Below are positions 15,418-23,314 of a stretch of 35,408 nucleotides of DNA, one piece after another (position 1 is the first letter of the stretch; the number at the start of each line of letters is the position of its first letter). Position numbers and translations under genes: made by a program. Under the pieces are notes generated by a model. The model was not told the DNA's origin. It worked only from the letters and a program-made list of their open reading frames with translations, and made no database searches. The stretch lies in NCBI GenBank assembly GCA_019244295.1, contig JAFASX010000040.1:1-35408 (forward strand), in the 5' to 3' direction. The stretch is from Pseudonocardia sp. (GTDB lineage: Bacteria; Actinomycetota; Actinomycetes; Mycobacteriales; Pseudonocardiaceae).

Positions 15418-16722
15418 GTGACCGAATACGTTTCCGTCGGGCCTGCCCGGCATGAACCCGTCGTCGACGTGGCGGCCGAGGATCACAGTCACCGGCGGAT
15501 ATGGTGGTGGCTGCTGCTAGTGGGGCCAGGCCTGATGGTCATGTTGGCCGACTCTGACGCCGGCAGCGTGATCACCGCCGCCCAGTCGGGCGCCCAGTAC
15601 CGCTACCAATTGGTGGCCTGCCAGCTGGCGTTGATCCCGATCCTGTACGTGGTACAGGAGATTACGGTCCGCCTCGGCTTGGTCACCGGGCGCGGCCATG
15701 GCGCGTTGATCCGGTCGGTGTTCGGGTTGCCGTGGGGGCTGGTTTCGGCGGTGACGTTGTTCGTGGCCTGCGTTGGCGCGCTCATCACCGAGTTCGCCGG
15801 GCTGGCCGGGGTCGGCGAGTTGATTGGATTGCCGCGCATTGCCTCCATCGGCGCGCCGACGTTGGCTTTGGTCGGGCTGGTGCTGGCCGGCCGCTATCGG
15901 CGAGTGGAGCTGGTGGGTATCACTATTGGCGCGCTGGAACTGTTGTTCATCCCGGCCGCGATCATCGCTCGCCCCGACCCTCATGCTTTGCTGTCGGGAC
16001 TGGCCCACCCAGTCACGTTCAGCGCGCCCTACCTGACTTTGCTGGCGGCCAACGTGGGCGCGGTGATCATGCCATGGATGGTGTTCTACCAGCAGGGCGC
16101 GGTCATCGACAAAGACAAGCGCGGCTTGGGGCTGCCGAGGGCGCTGCGTGCGGCTCGGCTCGACACCGCGCTCGGCGCGGTGGCCACCCAGCTGGTGATG
16201 ATCGCCGTTGTGGTGGCGATCGCGGCCACCATCGGAACCGCTCAGCCCGGGGCAAGCCTGAACACCGTAGGAGATATCGCCACCGGACTCATCCCCTTCT
16301 TTGGCCGGGACGCCGCGATCTGGCTGTTCGGACTTGGGATGATCGGAGCCTCAGTCGTCGCCGCGCTGGTGGTCGCGCTGGCCGGTGCCTGGGGTCTGTC
16401 CGAGGTGTTGGGCTGGCGACACAGCCTCAACGACTCGCCGAATTGCGCGGTCGGGTTCTACACCCTCGCCGTCGTCGGCACCCTGATCGGCGCCGTGCTG
16501 GTGCTGGTCTGGCCCAACCTCGTTCAGCTCTCGGTCGAGGTCGAGGTGATGAACGCCTGCCTGCTGCCCATCGTGCTCGGGTTCCTGCTCGCTCTGGAAC
16601 GCAAGGCCCTCCCCGAGCGGCTGCGCATGCGCGGCGCGTGGCGCGTGGTGACCTATCTGCTGTCTGGACTGGTCATCGTCCTTGGTTTGTACACGATTGT
16701 CCAGACCTTCATCGGGGGGTGA
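15418..16722 (+). CDS. Nramp-family transporter with altered metal-site motifs
   Basis: A 434-residue integral membrane protein of the Nramp superfamily, with about eleven hydrophobic helices. TM1 carries GPGLMVMLADSDAGSV, where classical Nramp has DPGN: the Asp is kept, Pro becomes Ala and Asn becomes Ser. TM6 has AVIMPWMVFYQQ where MPHNLYLHS is usual: Met-Pro is kept, His becomes Trp. This pattern belongs to a divergent actinobacterial branch whose substrate (Mn, Mg or other) is unsettled. The start GTG 15418 has GAAAGG upstream; the TTG at 15397 is in frame but without a site. A promoter and a palindrome lie just upstream. The amidase gene starts 6 bases after the stop. Confidence 0.87.
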   Translation: MTEYVSVGPARHEPVVDVAAEDHSHRRIWWWLLLVGPGLMVMLADSDAGSVITAAQSGAQYRYQLVACQLALIPILYVVQEITVRLGLVTGRGHGALIRSVFGLPWGLVSAVTLFVACVGALITEFAGLAGVGELIGLPRIASIGAPTLALVGLVLAGRYRRVELVGITIGALELLFIPAAIIARPDPHALLSGLAHPVTFSAPYLTLLAANVGAVIMPWMVFYQQGAVIDKDKRGLGLPRALRAARLDTALGAVATQLVMIAVVVAIAATIGTAQPGASLNTVGDIATGLIPFFGRDAAIWLFGLGMIGASVVAALVVALAGAWGLSEVLGWRHSLNDSPNCAVGFYTLAVVGTLIGAVLVLVWPNLVQLSVEVEVMNACLLPIVLGFLLALERKALPERLRMRGAWRVVTYLLSGLVIVLGLYTIVQTFIGG

Positions 16723-16727
16723 TCTCC

Positions 16728-18248
16728 ATGAGCCGCCGTAAGCTTTGGTCCGCCGCGGCCGGTAATCTGTCGACCAACGGCTGCGGCGGTGGTGTACTGG
16801 CCCGTGTGACCGACTTGACCTATAGCTCCGCTGTCGAGCTGCTCGCCGACCTGGACGCTCGCCGATTGTCCGCTCGTGAGCTGCTGGATGTGCACGTGGA
16901 GCGGCACGAGCAGGTACACGGTGAGATCAACGCGGTGGTCGCGACCGATCTGGAGCGAGCACGGGCCGACGCGGCCGCGGTCGACGAAGCCCGGGTGCGG
17001 GGCGAGCGGTTGGGGCAGCTGGCCGGGCTGCCGATGACGATCAAGGATGGGTTCGACGTCGCTGGGCTGCCGGCGGTGTCCGGGTCGCCTGCACTGGTCG
17101 GCCGGCCGAAGGACTGCTCGGACGCTGACGTCGTGGCCAGCGCCCGTCGGGCCGGCGCGGTGTTGTGGGGCAAAACCAACGTGCCACTGATGCTGGAAGA
17201 CTGGCAGAGCTACAACAAGGTCTACGGCGCCACGAATAACCCCTACGACCTGACCCGCACTCCTGGGGGCTCGTCCGGCGGCGCGGCGGCCGCGCTGGCC
17301 GCCGGGGTGACTCCGCTGGAGATCGGCTCCGATATCGCTGGCTCGCTGCGGATCCCAGCCAACTTCTGCGGGGTATATGCGCTGAAACCGACGTTCGGCG
17401 TGCTGTCCCCGCGTGGCTCGGTGCCGCCGGGACCGGATATCCACGTCGATGTCGACCTCTTGGTGGCCGGGCCGATGGCTCGCACGGCGGCCGACCTGCG
17501 GCTGTTGTGGGACGTGCTGTGCGGTAGGCCGAGCGCCGCGCCGACCGAGGTTACCGGCGCCAGGGTAGCGCTGTGGTTGGATGAGCCGGAGTTCGTGGTG
17601 TCTGAGCAGGTCCGCGGCGGTCTGCTGGCGGCGGCTGACGCGTTGCGCGGACAGGGGGTCGCGGTGGAAGTCACCGCCCCGGTGCCCGCCGGTGAATTGC
17701 TGGACACCTACCTGGCGTTGTTGTTCCCCATCCTGACCTCCGGATTACCCGACGAGGTCTTCGCCAGGCTGCTCGCCGAGCGCCCAGCCGCCGAAGCGGC
17801 TCTCGCCGCCGGCACCAACCGGTACGGTCCGGAGGCATTCGCGGTTTATGGCACCGCGATCTATCGGGATGTTGCCATGGCACAGGTGACGCGCCAACGG
17901 CTCAAGAACAGACTGGCGCACTGGTTCGCCAGCGGATGGGACGCGGTGCTGTGCCCAGTGGCCCCGATGCCAGCGTTCGCCCATCAGCACGATGACACCA
18001 TCGCCCTCCGGGTGCTCGAGATGGATGGTGGGCAGGTGAACTACTCCCGGTTGTTCGACTGGGTCGCGCTTGCGAGCGCGTTGCACGCACCGGCGGTGGC
18101 GGTCCCGGTGGTTCATACCCCTGAGGGCGTGCCGGTCGGCGTCCAGTTGATCGGACGGTGGGGCGAAGAGAATCGATTACTCGACTTCGCCGCCGCGCTG
18201 GAGCGGGCGACCGGAGGGTTCCAGCCGCCCGTTCACGGTCCCGCGTAG
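16728..18248 (+). CDS. amidase-signature family enzyme
   Basis: A 506-residue hydrolase with the Ser-cisSer-Lys triad: Lys in LPMTIKDGFD, the cis-Ser in RTPGGSSGGAAAAL and the nucleophile Ser in GSDIAGSLRIPA. The start and end of the domain are complete, and the C-terminal VPVGVQLIGRWGEENRLL is typical. It would hydrolyse a carboxamide to acid and ammonia in the cytoplasm; the substrate is not readable. ATG 16728 has GGGGGGTGAT upstream and lies 6 bases after the Nramp stop, so translation is probably coupled. An N-terminal 25-residue extension before the first family helix is weakly conserved; GTG 16806 is an alternative start. Confidence 0.92.
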   Translation: MSRRKLWSAAAGNLSTNGCGGGVLARVTDLTYSSAVELLADLDARRLSARELLDVHVERHEQVHGEINAVVATDLERARADAAAVDEARVRGERLGQLAGLPMTIKDGFDVAGLPAVSGSPALVGRPKDCSDADVVASARRAGAVLWGKTNVPLMLEDWQSYNKVYGATNNPYDLTRTPGGSSGGAAAALAAGVTPLEIGSDIAGSLRIPANFCGVYALKPTFGVLSPRGSVPPGPDIHVDVDLLVAGPMARTAADLRLLWDVLCGRPSAAPTEVTGARVALWLDEPEFVVSEQVRGGLLAAADALRGQGVAVEVTAPVPAGELLDTYLALLFPILTSGLPDEVFARLLAERPAAEAALAAGTNRYGPEAFAVYGTAIYRDVAMAQVTRQRLKNRLAHWFASGWDAVLCPVAPMPAFAHQHDDTIALRVLEMDGGQVNYSRLFDWVALASALHAPAVAVPVVHTPEGVPVGVQLIGRWGEENRLLDFAAALERATGGFQPPVHGPA

Positions 18249-18334
18249 CCGACAGGCTGGGCCGGCTTTTACCGCGAGCAGCTGGAACAATTCTACGCCA
18301 GCGAGCCGATTGTCCCGAACTCGCTGATGAACAT

Positions 18335-18350
18335 CAGCGTAATTACGCTG
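18335..18350. promoter_or_regulatory. perfect 16-base palindrome upstream of the second SsgA-like gene
   Basis: CAGCGTAATTACGCTG is fully symmetric. It lies 184 bases upstream of the SsgA-like copy 2 start and 86 bases after the amidase stop. A short hairpin, TAGGG-TTTT-CCCTA (18385-18398), follows and could help terminate the operon. The palindrome could be a regulator site. The remaining interval 18249-18533 shows no gene. Confidence 0.4.
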
Positions 18351-18533
18351 CTCGCGTACCGGAATTCCGATCGTATGGGGCGTATAGGGTTTTCCCTACC
18401 TGGCGGGCTCGGGATCGCCCTTGTCCTTTTAGGGGGTCCCCACGATGTTCCGACACAGCGGCAAGCGGCACCATATGTCTGGAGGTACTGATTGACCAGC
18501 GGAACCAGCAAGTCTGGGCAGGGGGGCGCGATA

Positions 18534-18971
18534 ATGTACGACAAGATCAAGTCGGATGACCAAGCCAGGATCGACAGCGTCGTGCAGGAGATGTTCGCGG
18601 TTCTGCGGGGACACGAGATTCTGACCCGGTGGAGCTACCGGACCGATGACCCGTACGCGGTCACGATGGCGATCGGTGGGCCAGCGGCTAATGGCGTTGT
18701 CTGGTTGATGGCGCGGGATCTGCTTGTTGAGGGCATGCTGGCTCCGGTCGGTATCGGGGACGTGCGGGTGTCGCCGTTGCTCGGCGATGACGGTGACCTG
18801 GTCGAGGTCGAGATCGGCGGCAACGACGGGTTCGCCTCGTTGGAGTTCGACTACCGGTTGTTGCAGTATTTCCTGAGCGCGACCTTCGATCTGGTGGAGT
18901 TAGGCAAAGAGGCCGAGATGATCGACTTTGAGGCCGAGATCAAGAAGATCACTGACGGCTGTCTCGGCTGA
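18534..18971 (+). CDS. SsgA-like sporulation/cell-division regulator (copy 2)
   Basis: A 145-residue SsgA-like protein. It shares long runs with copy 1 (14722-15147): QEMFAVL, LTRW-YR-DDPYAV, WLMARDLLV-GMLAP-GIGDVRVSP, and LEF followed by FL-ATF-LVELG. The two are clearly duplicates within this lineage rather than distant family members. Start at ATG 18534 (MYDKIKSDD) with GGGGGGCG upstream; an in-frame start at 18492 has no site. It lies downstream of the amidase on the same strand but 285 bases away, so it is probably transcribed separately. It ends 19 bases before the converging hisS stop. Confidence 0.9.
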   Translation: MYDKIKSDDQARIDSVVQEMFAVLRGHEILTRWSYRTDDPYAVTMAIGGPAANGVVWLMARDLLVEGMLAPVGIGDVRVSPLLGDDGDLVEVEIGGNDGFASLEFDYRLLQYFLSATFDLVELGKEAEMIDFEAEIKKITDGCLG

Positions 18972-18990
18972 GGCCACCGCGCCGGGCCGG

Positions 18991-20298
18991 TTACCGCGCA
19001 CGCATTTGCTCTGCCAGATGCGCGGCTGCCTCGGCCAGCCCGATCTGTCGCTGGTCACCCGAGCGCATGTCCCGGACGGTGATCACGCCTTCGGCGTACT
19101 CGCGCGGCCCGAGCAGCAACGCGTACCGGGCGCCCTGGTCGTTGGCCCATTTAAGCTGCTTAGCGATCTTTCCGGAGGAGCCCAGGTACAGGCCGACCCG
19201 CAACCCGTCCGCCCGCAGCCGGCTGGCTAGCTCGATCAGGGTCGGCTCGGACTCTTGTGCGAGCACGGTGACCGCCACGTCGAGCCCAGGGGGATCCTCG
19301 CCGACGTCCTCTTGGCTGGACAGGATGCGTTCGATACCGATCGATCCGCCACAAGCCGGCAGATCTGGACCACCAAGGGCGGCCACCAGCCCGTCGTAGC
19401 GTCCCCCGGAGGCGATCGAGCCGGCGAAGCCAGGCGCGCTGACCTCAAAGATCGGGCCCGTGTAGTAGTCGAGCCCGCGCACCATCCTCGGGGTGAACAC
19501 CACTCGACCGGCCGTCACGGTTGCGGTCAACCCCAACAGCCGATCGACCTCGGCCAACCCGGCGCGGCCCCGATCGGTTGCGTCCAGTTGCTTGCGAACC
19601 CGGTCCGGGTCGTCCGAGGTGAGATCGGCGACCAACGCGGCCGAGGTATCCTCAGCGAGGCTACGCTCCACCAACTCGGCGATAACCGCGTCCGGGCTGA
19701 GCTTGTCCAGCTTGTCCAGCGTGATCAGCACCCGGCCGCTGAGCTGCTCGGGTATCCGGTAGGCGTCTAGCAGCCCGAACAAGGCTTGCCGGGAGTTCAA
19801 CCCGAACCGGAACTCCGGCACCCCCAGCGCGATGAGTCCGTCATCAATGGCCAGCAGTGTTTCCGCGTCGGCCAAGGGTGAGCTGGACCCGACCGTGTCG
19901 AGATCGCATTGGGTGAACTCCCGGAACCGGCCGCGACCGGGGCGGTCGGCCCGCCACACCGAACCCAGCGCGTAACGCTTGTAGGGCATCGGCAGCTGGT
20001 TGCCATGCGTGGCGACCACGCGGGCCAGGGGAACGGTGAGGTCGTAACGCAGCGCCAGATCGGCCTCACCGCTGGCCTCATGCTCCCCCCGGCGCAGAAT
20101 CTTGAAGATGAGCTTGTCGCCTTCGTCGCCGTACTTGCCAGTCAGCACGTCCAACCGTTCGAACGCCGGCGTCTGCAGCGGGTCGAACCCGTAGCGCTCG
20201 AACGCCGCCCGCACCGAGGCGAACGCGTGCTCCCGGCGACGGACCTCGGCGGCCAGGAAGTCGCGCGTGCCGGACGGCGGCTCCGTGGCCTGAGCCAT
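18991..20298 (-). CDS. hisS: histidyl-tRNA synthetase, divergent type
   Basis: A 435-residue class II synthetase that charges tRNA-His. Motifs seen: PPSGTRDFL at the N-terminus, RYDLTVPLARVVA, SVWRADRPGRGRFREFTQCDLDTVG (motif 2), VRGLDYYTGPIFEV and SGGRYDGLVAALGG (the HisRS-specific blocks), CGGSIGIERI (motif 3) and a C-terminal anticodon-binding domain (VGLYLGSSGKIAKQLKWA). The wording of motif 2 and of the LDYYTGPIFE block is closer to the archaeal/eukaryotic-like branch than to the common bacterial HisRS. A second, standard hisS may exist elsewhere. ATG 20298 is preceded by AAGGGG. The SnoaL-like gene lies 48 bases upstream on the same strand. Confidence 0.92.
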   Translation of the reverse strand: MAQATEPPSGTRDFLAAEVRRREHAFASVRAAFERYGFDPLQTPAFERLDVLTGKYGDEGDKLIFKILRRGEHEASGEADLALRYDLTVPLARVVATHGNQLPMPYKRYALGSVWRADRPGRGRFREFTQCDLDTVGSSSPLADAETLLAIDDGLIALGVPEFRFGLNSRQALFGLLDAYRIPEQLSGRVLITLDKLDKLSPDAVIAELVERSLAEDTSAALVADLTSDDPDRVRKQLDATDRGRAGLAEVDRLLGLTATVTAGRVVFTPRMVRGLDYYTGPIFEVSAPGFAGSIASGGRYDGLVAALGGPDLPACGGSIGIERILSSQEDVGEDPPGLDVAVTVLAQESEPTLIELASRLRADGLRVGLYLGSSGKIAKQLKWANDQGARYALLLGPREYAEGVITVRDMRSGDQRQIGLAEAAAHLAEQMRAR

Positions 20299-20346
20299 GG
20301 CGGGTACCCCTTAGCGCTCGAAGCGGGCGGCGAGCGACGCCCGGCC

Positions 20347-20850
20347 CTACGACGCCATTGTGTCAGCACCGCACGCGTGCGATGTGATCCCTCCTGACCC
20401 CTCCGGAGCGAACGGCACATTCGCGCACTCAATGCGTACGAGTGTGCCGTTCGCTCCGTGCCCCCCTTCGAGCGCCGCGAGCATCAATGGCATGTCAACA
20501 TACCCGCGGTGGAAGAAAATCAGCTCGTCCCGCAGCTGCCAGATATGGATCATGCGAGCCCGGAACGGCGTGCCGTCGGAGATCACGGTACCGGCGAGGT
20601 AGCCTATCTGGACGATAAGATCGCCAGCGTCGAACAATTCCCCGATCTCCAGTACCGGATCAATCGAGCTGAACAGATCGCTCACGAACGCAAGGAATCC
20701 GTCCGGCCCGTACCGAACACCACCCCACGGCAGCTCGTCGCTGATCTCCATCATAAAGTCGGGGTGAACCGCCGCGCGCAATTGCTCATAGTCGCGTCGA
20801 GCCAATGCGTCATAGAATTCGCACAGCAATTCAACCTCAGTACTGGCCAT
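20347..20850 (-). CDS. SnoaL/NTF2-like protein with a repeat-derived C-terminus
   Basis: 167 residues. The first 125 have the SnoaL-like (NTF2-fold) pattern: LLCEFYDALARRDYEQLRAAV, FMMEISDELPWGG, FLAFVSDLF, and the strands VIQIGYLAGTV-like and MIHIWQLRDELIFFHRGYVD. Such proteins are small hydrolases, isomerases or binding proteins; no catalytic residue can be named. The last 40 residues are unlike the family and are encoded by the hairpin at 20404-20458 and the bases after it, so the original stop was probably lost. ATG 20850 has GGGGGAGAACGCA upstream. The gene is transcribed toward hisS. Confidence 0.8.
   Translation of the reverse strand: MASTEVELLCEFYDALARRDYEQLRAAVHPDFMMEISDELPWGGVRYGPDGFLAFVSDLFSSIDPVLEIGELFDAGDLIVQIGYLAGTVISDGTPFRARMIHIWQLRDELIFFHRGYVDMPLMLAALEGGHGANGTLVRIECANVPFAPEGSGGITSHACGADTMAS
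20404..20458. repeat. 55-base hairpin, 16-bp perfect stem
   Basis: CGGAGCGAACGGCACA (20404-20419) pairs perfectly with 20443-20458. Inner bases extend the stem with wobble pairs and two mismatches to a small loop around 20428-20434. It lies inside the 3' end of the SnoaL-like frame, 51 bases before its stop. It may be a repeat element inserted there, or a terminator that the frame now runs through. No second copy was seen in the window. Confidence 0.7.
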
Positions 20851-20950
20851 TGCGTTCTCCCCCTGGAGTACCCGCATACGGACAGTGTCTCAGGCCTCGG
20901 GCGCCAAGACCACGGACAGCGCTCGTACAGTTGCGCGGACTAAGAGCGAC

Positions 20951-23254
20951 TCAGCGGGGCGCCGTCCCGCTAGCCAGCGCTACGACCTCATCCCGACTCA
21001 ACCGCTCGCCCCGCGCGCGCAACTCGTTGTATCGGTCAACGCCGAGCCCGCGCAACACGTCGGACCGGCAGCGATCACGCAGTTTGCGCCAGCTCGGGAA
21101 GCTCATGAGGCCGGTTTGCGTCGACATAGCGGCTACCGCGCCGTAGAGCAGCGCGGCATGCTCCAGATCGCCGCGCAACACGGCCGCGTCCGCCGCGTCG
21201 GTGATCAAATTCGCCATTCCGAAGCTGCATCCAAGGCGGTCGAGGAGCTCGACCGATCGCGTCAATAACTCCTGGGCCTGGTTGTACTTGCCTAGTTCCA
21301 GGGCGATGCGCCCGTGAACGGTGAGTGCGCAGGCAAGCGGCCATTCCGCGCCCCTGGCTTCGAAGGCCGCCCGCCCCTGGGTGAGCATCGCGTCCGCCGC
21401 TTCCAGCTGGCCGCAGGCGAAAGCGGCCATCCCGACGATGACGGCACAGCAGGTTTCCACGTGTGGTTGATCGTGCTGTCGGCTCAGCGTCATAGCCTCG
21501 TCTGCTAGCCGCGTTGCCGTGTCGAGCGCACCGCGACACAACTCGACGTTCGCCAGGCACGCCACCGCCCAACAGTGGAGCACTTCCTCGCCGGCCCGCT
21601 CAGCCAGCCGCACTGCTTGCGCGAACCGCTCGGCCGCCTCATCGAAATACCCTCGCGCCAGCCGGGACCACCCGGCGACGTAATGTAATCGTGCGGTCGT
21701 TGTGGCCGGCTGAGGCTGTGCCGTCCCGAGGGTGGCGTCCGCCCATCCCTGAGGATCATGCAGGTGACCCCGGGTAATCCAGAACAACCACAATGCGTAG
21801 CAAGACTCGGCGAGCTGGTCGATCTGGCCCCGATGCGATAGCCAATTCATCGCCGCTCGCACGTTCTCGTACTCCGTGTCAAGGGCCCTCAGCACCTTCG
21901 CTTGGTCGGCTCGCCACAGCTGGGCACCGGATTCGGTTGCCCACCGGGCGAAATACATCGCGTGCCGTTCGCCTGTCGTCTCGGTGGTCCGCTCGCTGGA
22001 TGTTCGCGAGTGCTCGCCGGCGTCCAGTCGCTCGGCCGCGTATGCCCGGATCGTTTCCAGCATGTCGAACCTGGGCTCGTCCCAGACCAACTTACGGGTA
22101 ATCAGGTTGTAGTCCAATAAATTAAGGAGCAGGGCCTGCGTATTGTCGACGGTGAGATCGCAGAGTGCGGTTGCCGCTTCGAGGGTCCAGCCGCCGCGAA
22201 ACACCGACAGCCGCGGCAGCAGCGTCCGTGCCTCGGGATCCAGCAGCTGATAGCTCCAGTCCACGGTGTGCCGCAGGGTCCGCTGGCGAGCCGGCGCGTC
22301 CCTCGGCCCGGCATCGAACTCGGTGAGTACGGAATCGAGCATGGACGATAGCTGGGTAGCGCTCAACAGCCGGGTGCGCGCGGCGACAAGCTCAATAGCC
22401 AGTGGCAGATAGTCCAGTCTGGCGCACACTTGGTTGATCGCTTCGGAATCCGCGACGAGCGGCGCACCGGTTGCCTGAGCAGCTCGCTCACGGAACAGCT
22501 GATTAGCGGCACTGCGTGCCAAGGGCGGCACCGGGTGTACATGCTCCATGGCGATCCGCAGCGCGGCCCGACTGGTGGCCAGCACGGCCAAGCCCGCCGA
22601 GCTGTCTAGCAGAGCGGCTATCTCGGCCGCCGCCGGCAACAGATGTTCCATGTTGTCCAACACGAGTAGCATCCGCCGGGTGCGCAGATAGGTGGTGAGT
22701 ACCTCGGGCGGCGCGCGGTGTCCGAGTTCACGCAGGCCAAGGCTCTGCGCTACGGCCGGCAGGACATCCTCTGGTTTGTCCAGTGTTCCTAGCGAGACAT
22801 AGACGCAACCGTTCGGATAGGCCGTGCCGGCGCGCCTGGCTACTTCCAGCGCGACGCGCGTCTTACCGACCCCGCCCGGCCCGGTCAGCGTGACCAATCG
22901 ATGATCAATCAGCAACCCGAGTACTTCGTCGATGTAAGCGGAACGTCCGATTGTGGGCGATGGAACCACCGGCGGCAGCGCTTGGCCCGACGAATCGGCA
23001 ACACCGGCGCTGAGCTCGGTCTGTTCTCCCTCGCTCAGCCCAAGCGCGCGACCGAGTGCCTCCCGGGTACGCGCATAGGGCCGGGTGCGGGTACCCCGCT
23101 CCAGCGCACTGACCGCGTTCACGCTCAGTCCCGCCCGCGCGGCCAGCTGCTCCTGGGTGAGTCCCGCCCGGTGTCTCAGCCGGCGAAGTGTCTCCCCGAA
23201 CGGTTCGACGTCATCGGACGACTGTGCGTCCCACGTTGCGCCCTTGCTCACCAC
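20951..23254 (-). CDS. AfsR-like regulator: XRE HTH + NB-ARC ATPase + TPR (copy 1)
   Basis: 767 residues. Domains: XRE helix-turn-helix (about 19-75: LRRLRHRAGLTQEQLAARAG, SVNAVSALERG), NB-ARC ATPase (about 103-345, Walker A GPGGVGKTR at 125-133, Walker B-like MLLVLDNMEHLL, GxP-like LDYLPLAIELVAA), a winged-helix region (TVDWSYQLLD, LSVFRGGWTLEAA), then helical TPR-type repeats to the end. This is a STAND-class signal-transducing regulator; relatives control secondary metabolism and development. The AfsR-type BTAD domain is absent and DNA binding comes from the XRE domain. The start is GTG 23254. Copy 2 lies 60 bases upstream in tandem. The ligand is unknown. Confidence 0.9.
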   Translation of the reverse strand: MVSKGATWDAQSSDDVEPFGETLRRLRHRAGLTQEQLAARAGLSVNAVSALERGTRTRPYARTREALGRALGLSEGEQTELSAGVADSSGQALPPVVPSPTIGRSAYIDEVLGLLIDHRLVTLTGPGGVGKTRVALEVARRAGTAYPNGCVYVSLGTLDKPEDVLPAVAQSLGLRELGHRAPPEVLTTYLRTRRMLLVLDNMEHLLPAAAEIAALLDSSAGLAVLATSRAALRIAMEHVHPVPPLARSAANQLFRERAAQATGAPLVADSEAINQVCARLDYLPLAIELVAARTRLLSATQLSSMLDSVLTEFDAGPRDAPARQRTLRHTVDWSYQLLDPEARTLLPRLSVFRGGWTLEAATALCDLTVDNTQALLLNLLDYNLITRKLVWDEPRFDMLETIRAYAAERLDAGEHSRTSSERTTETTGERHAMYFARWATESGAQLWRADQAKVLRALDTEYENVRAAMNWLSHRGQIDQLAESCYALWLFWITRGHLHDPQGWADATLGTAQPQPATTTARLHYVAGWSRLARGYFDEAAERFAQAVRLAERAGEEVLHCWAVACLANVELCRGALDTATRLADEAMTLSRQHDQPHVETCCAVIVGMAAFACGQLEAADAMLTQGRAAFEARGAEWPLACALTVHGRIALELGKYNQAQELLTRSVELLDRLGCSFGMANLITDAADAAVLRGDLEHAALLYGAVAAMSTQTGLMSFPSWRKLRDRCRSDVLRGLGVDRYNELRARGERLSRDEVVALASGTAPR

Positions 23255-23314
23255 TGCAATACACCTGTCGCCGCCTCGTCGAAAACTGAGTCACCGCTCG
23301 GAGTATGCCAGACG

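Noticed and set aside
15732..18248. 838-residue frame suggesting a long fusion with the amidase
   Set aside because: The first 332 residues are an out-of-frame reading of the Nramp gene (Arg/Gly/Ala-rich). Only the part from ATG 16728, with its own ribosome binding site, is the amidase.
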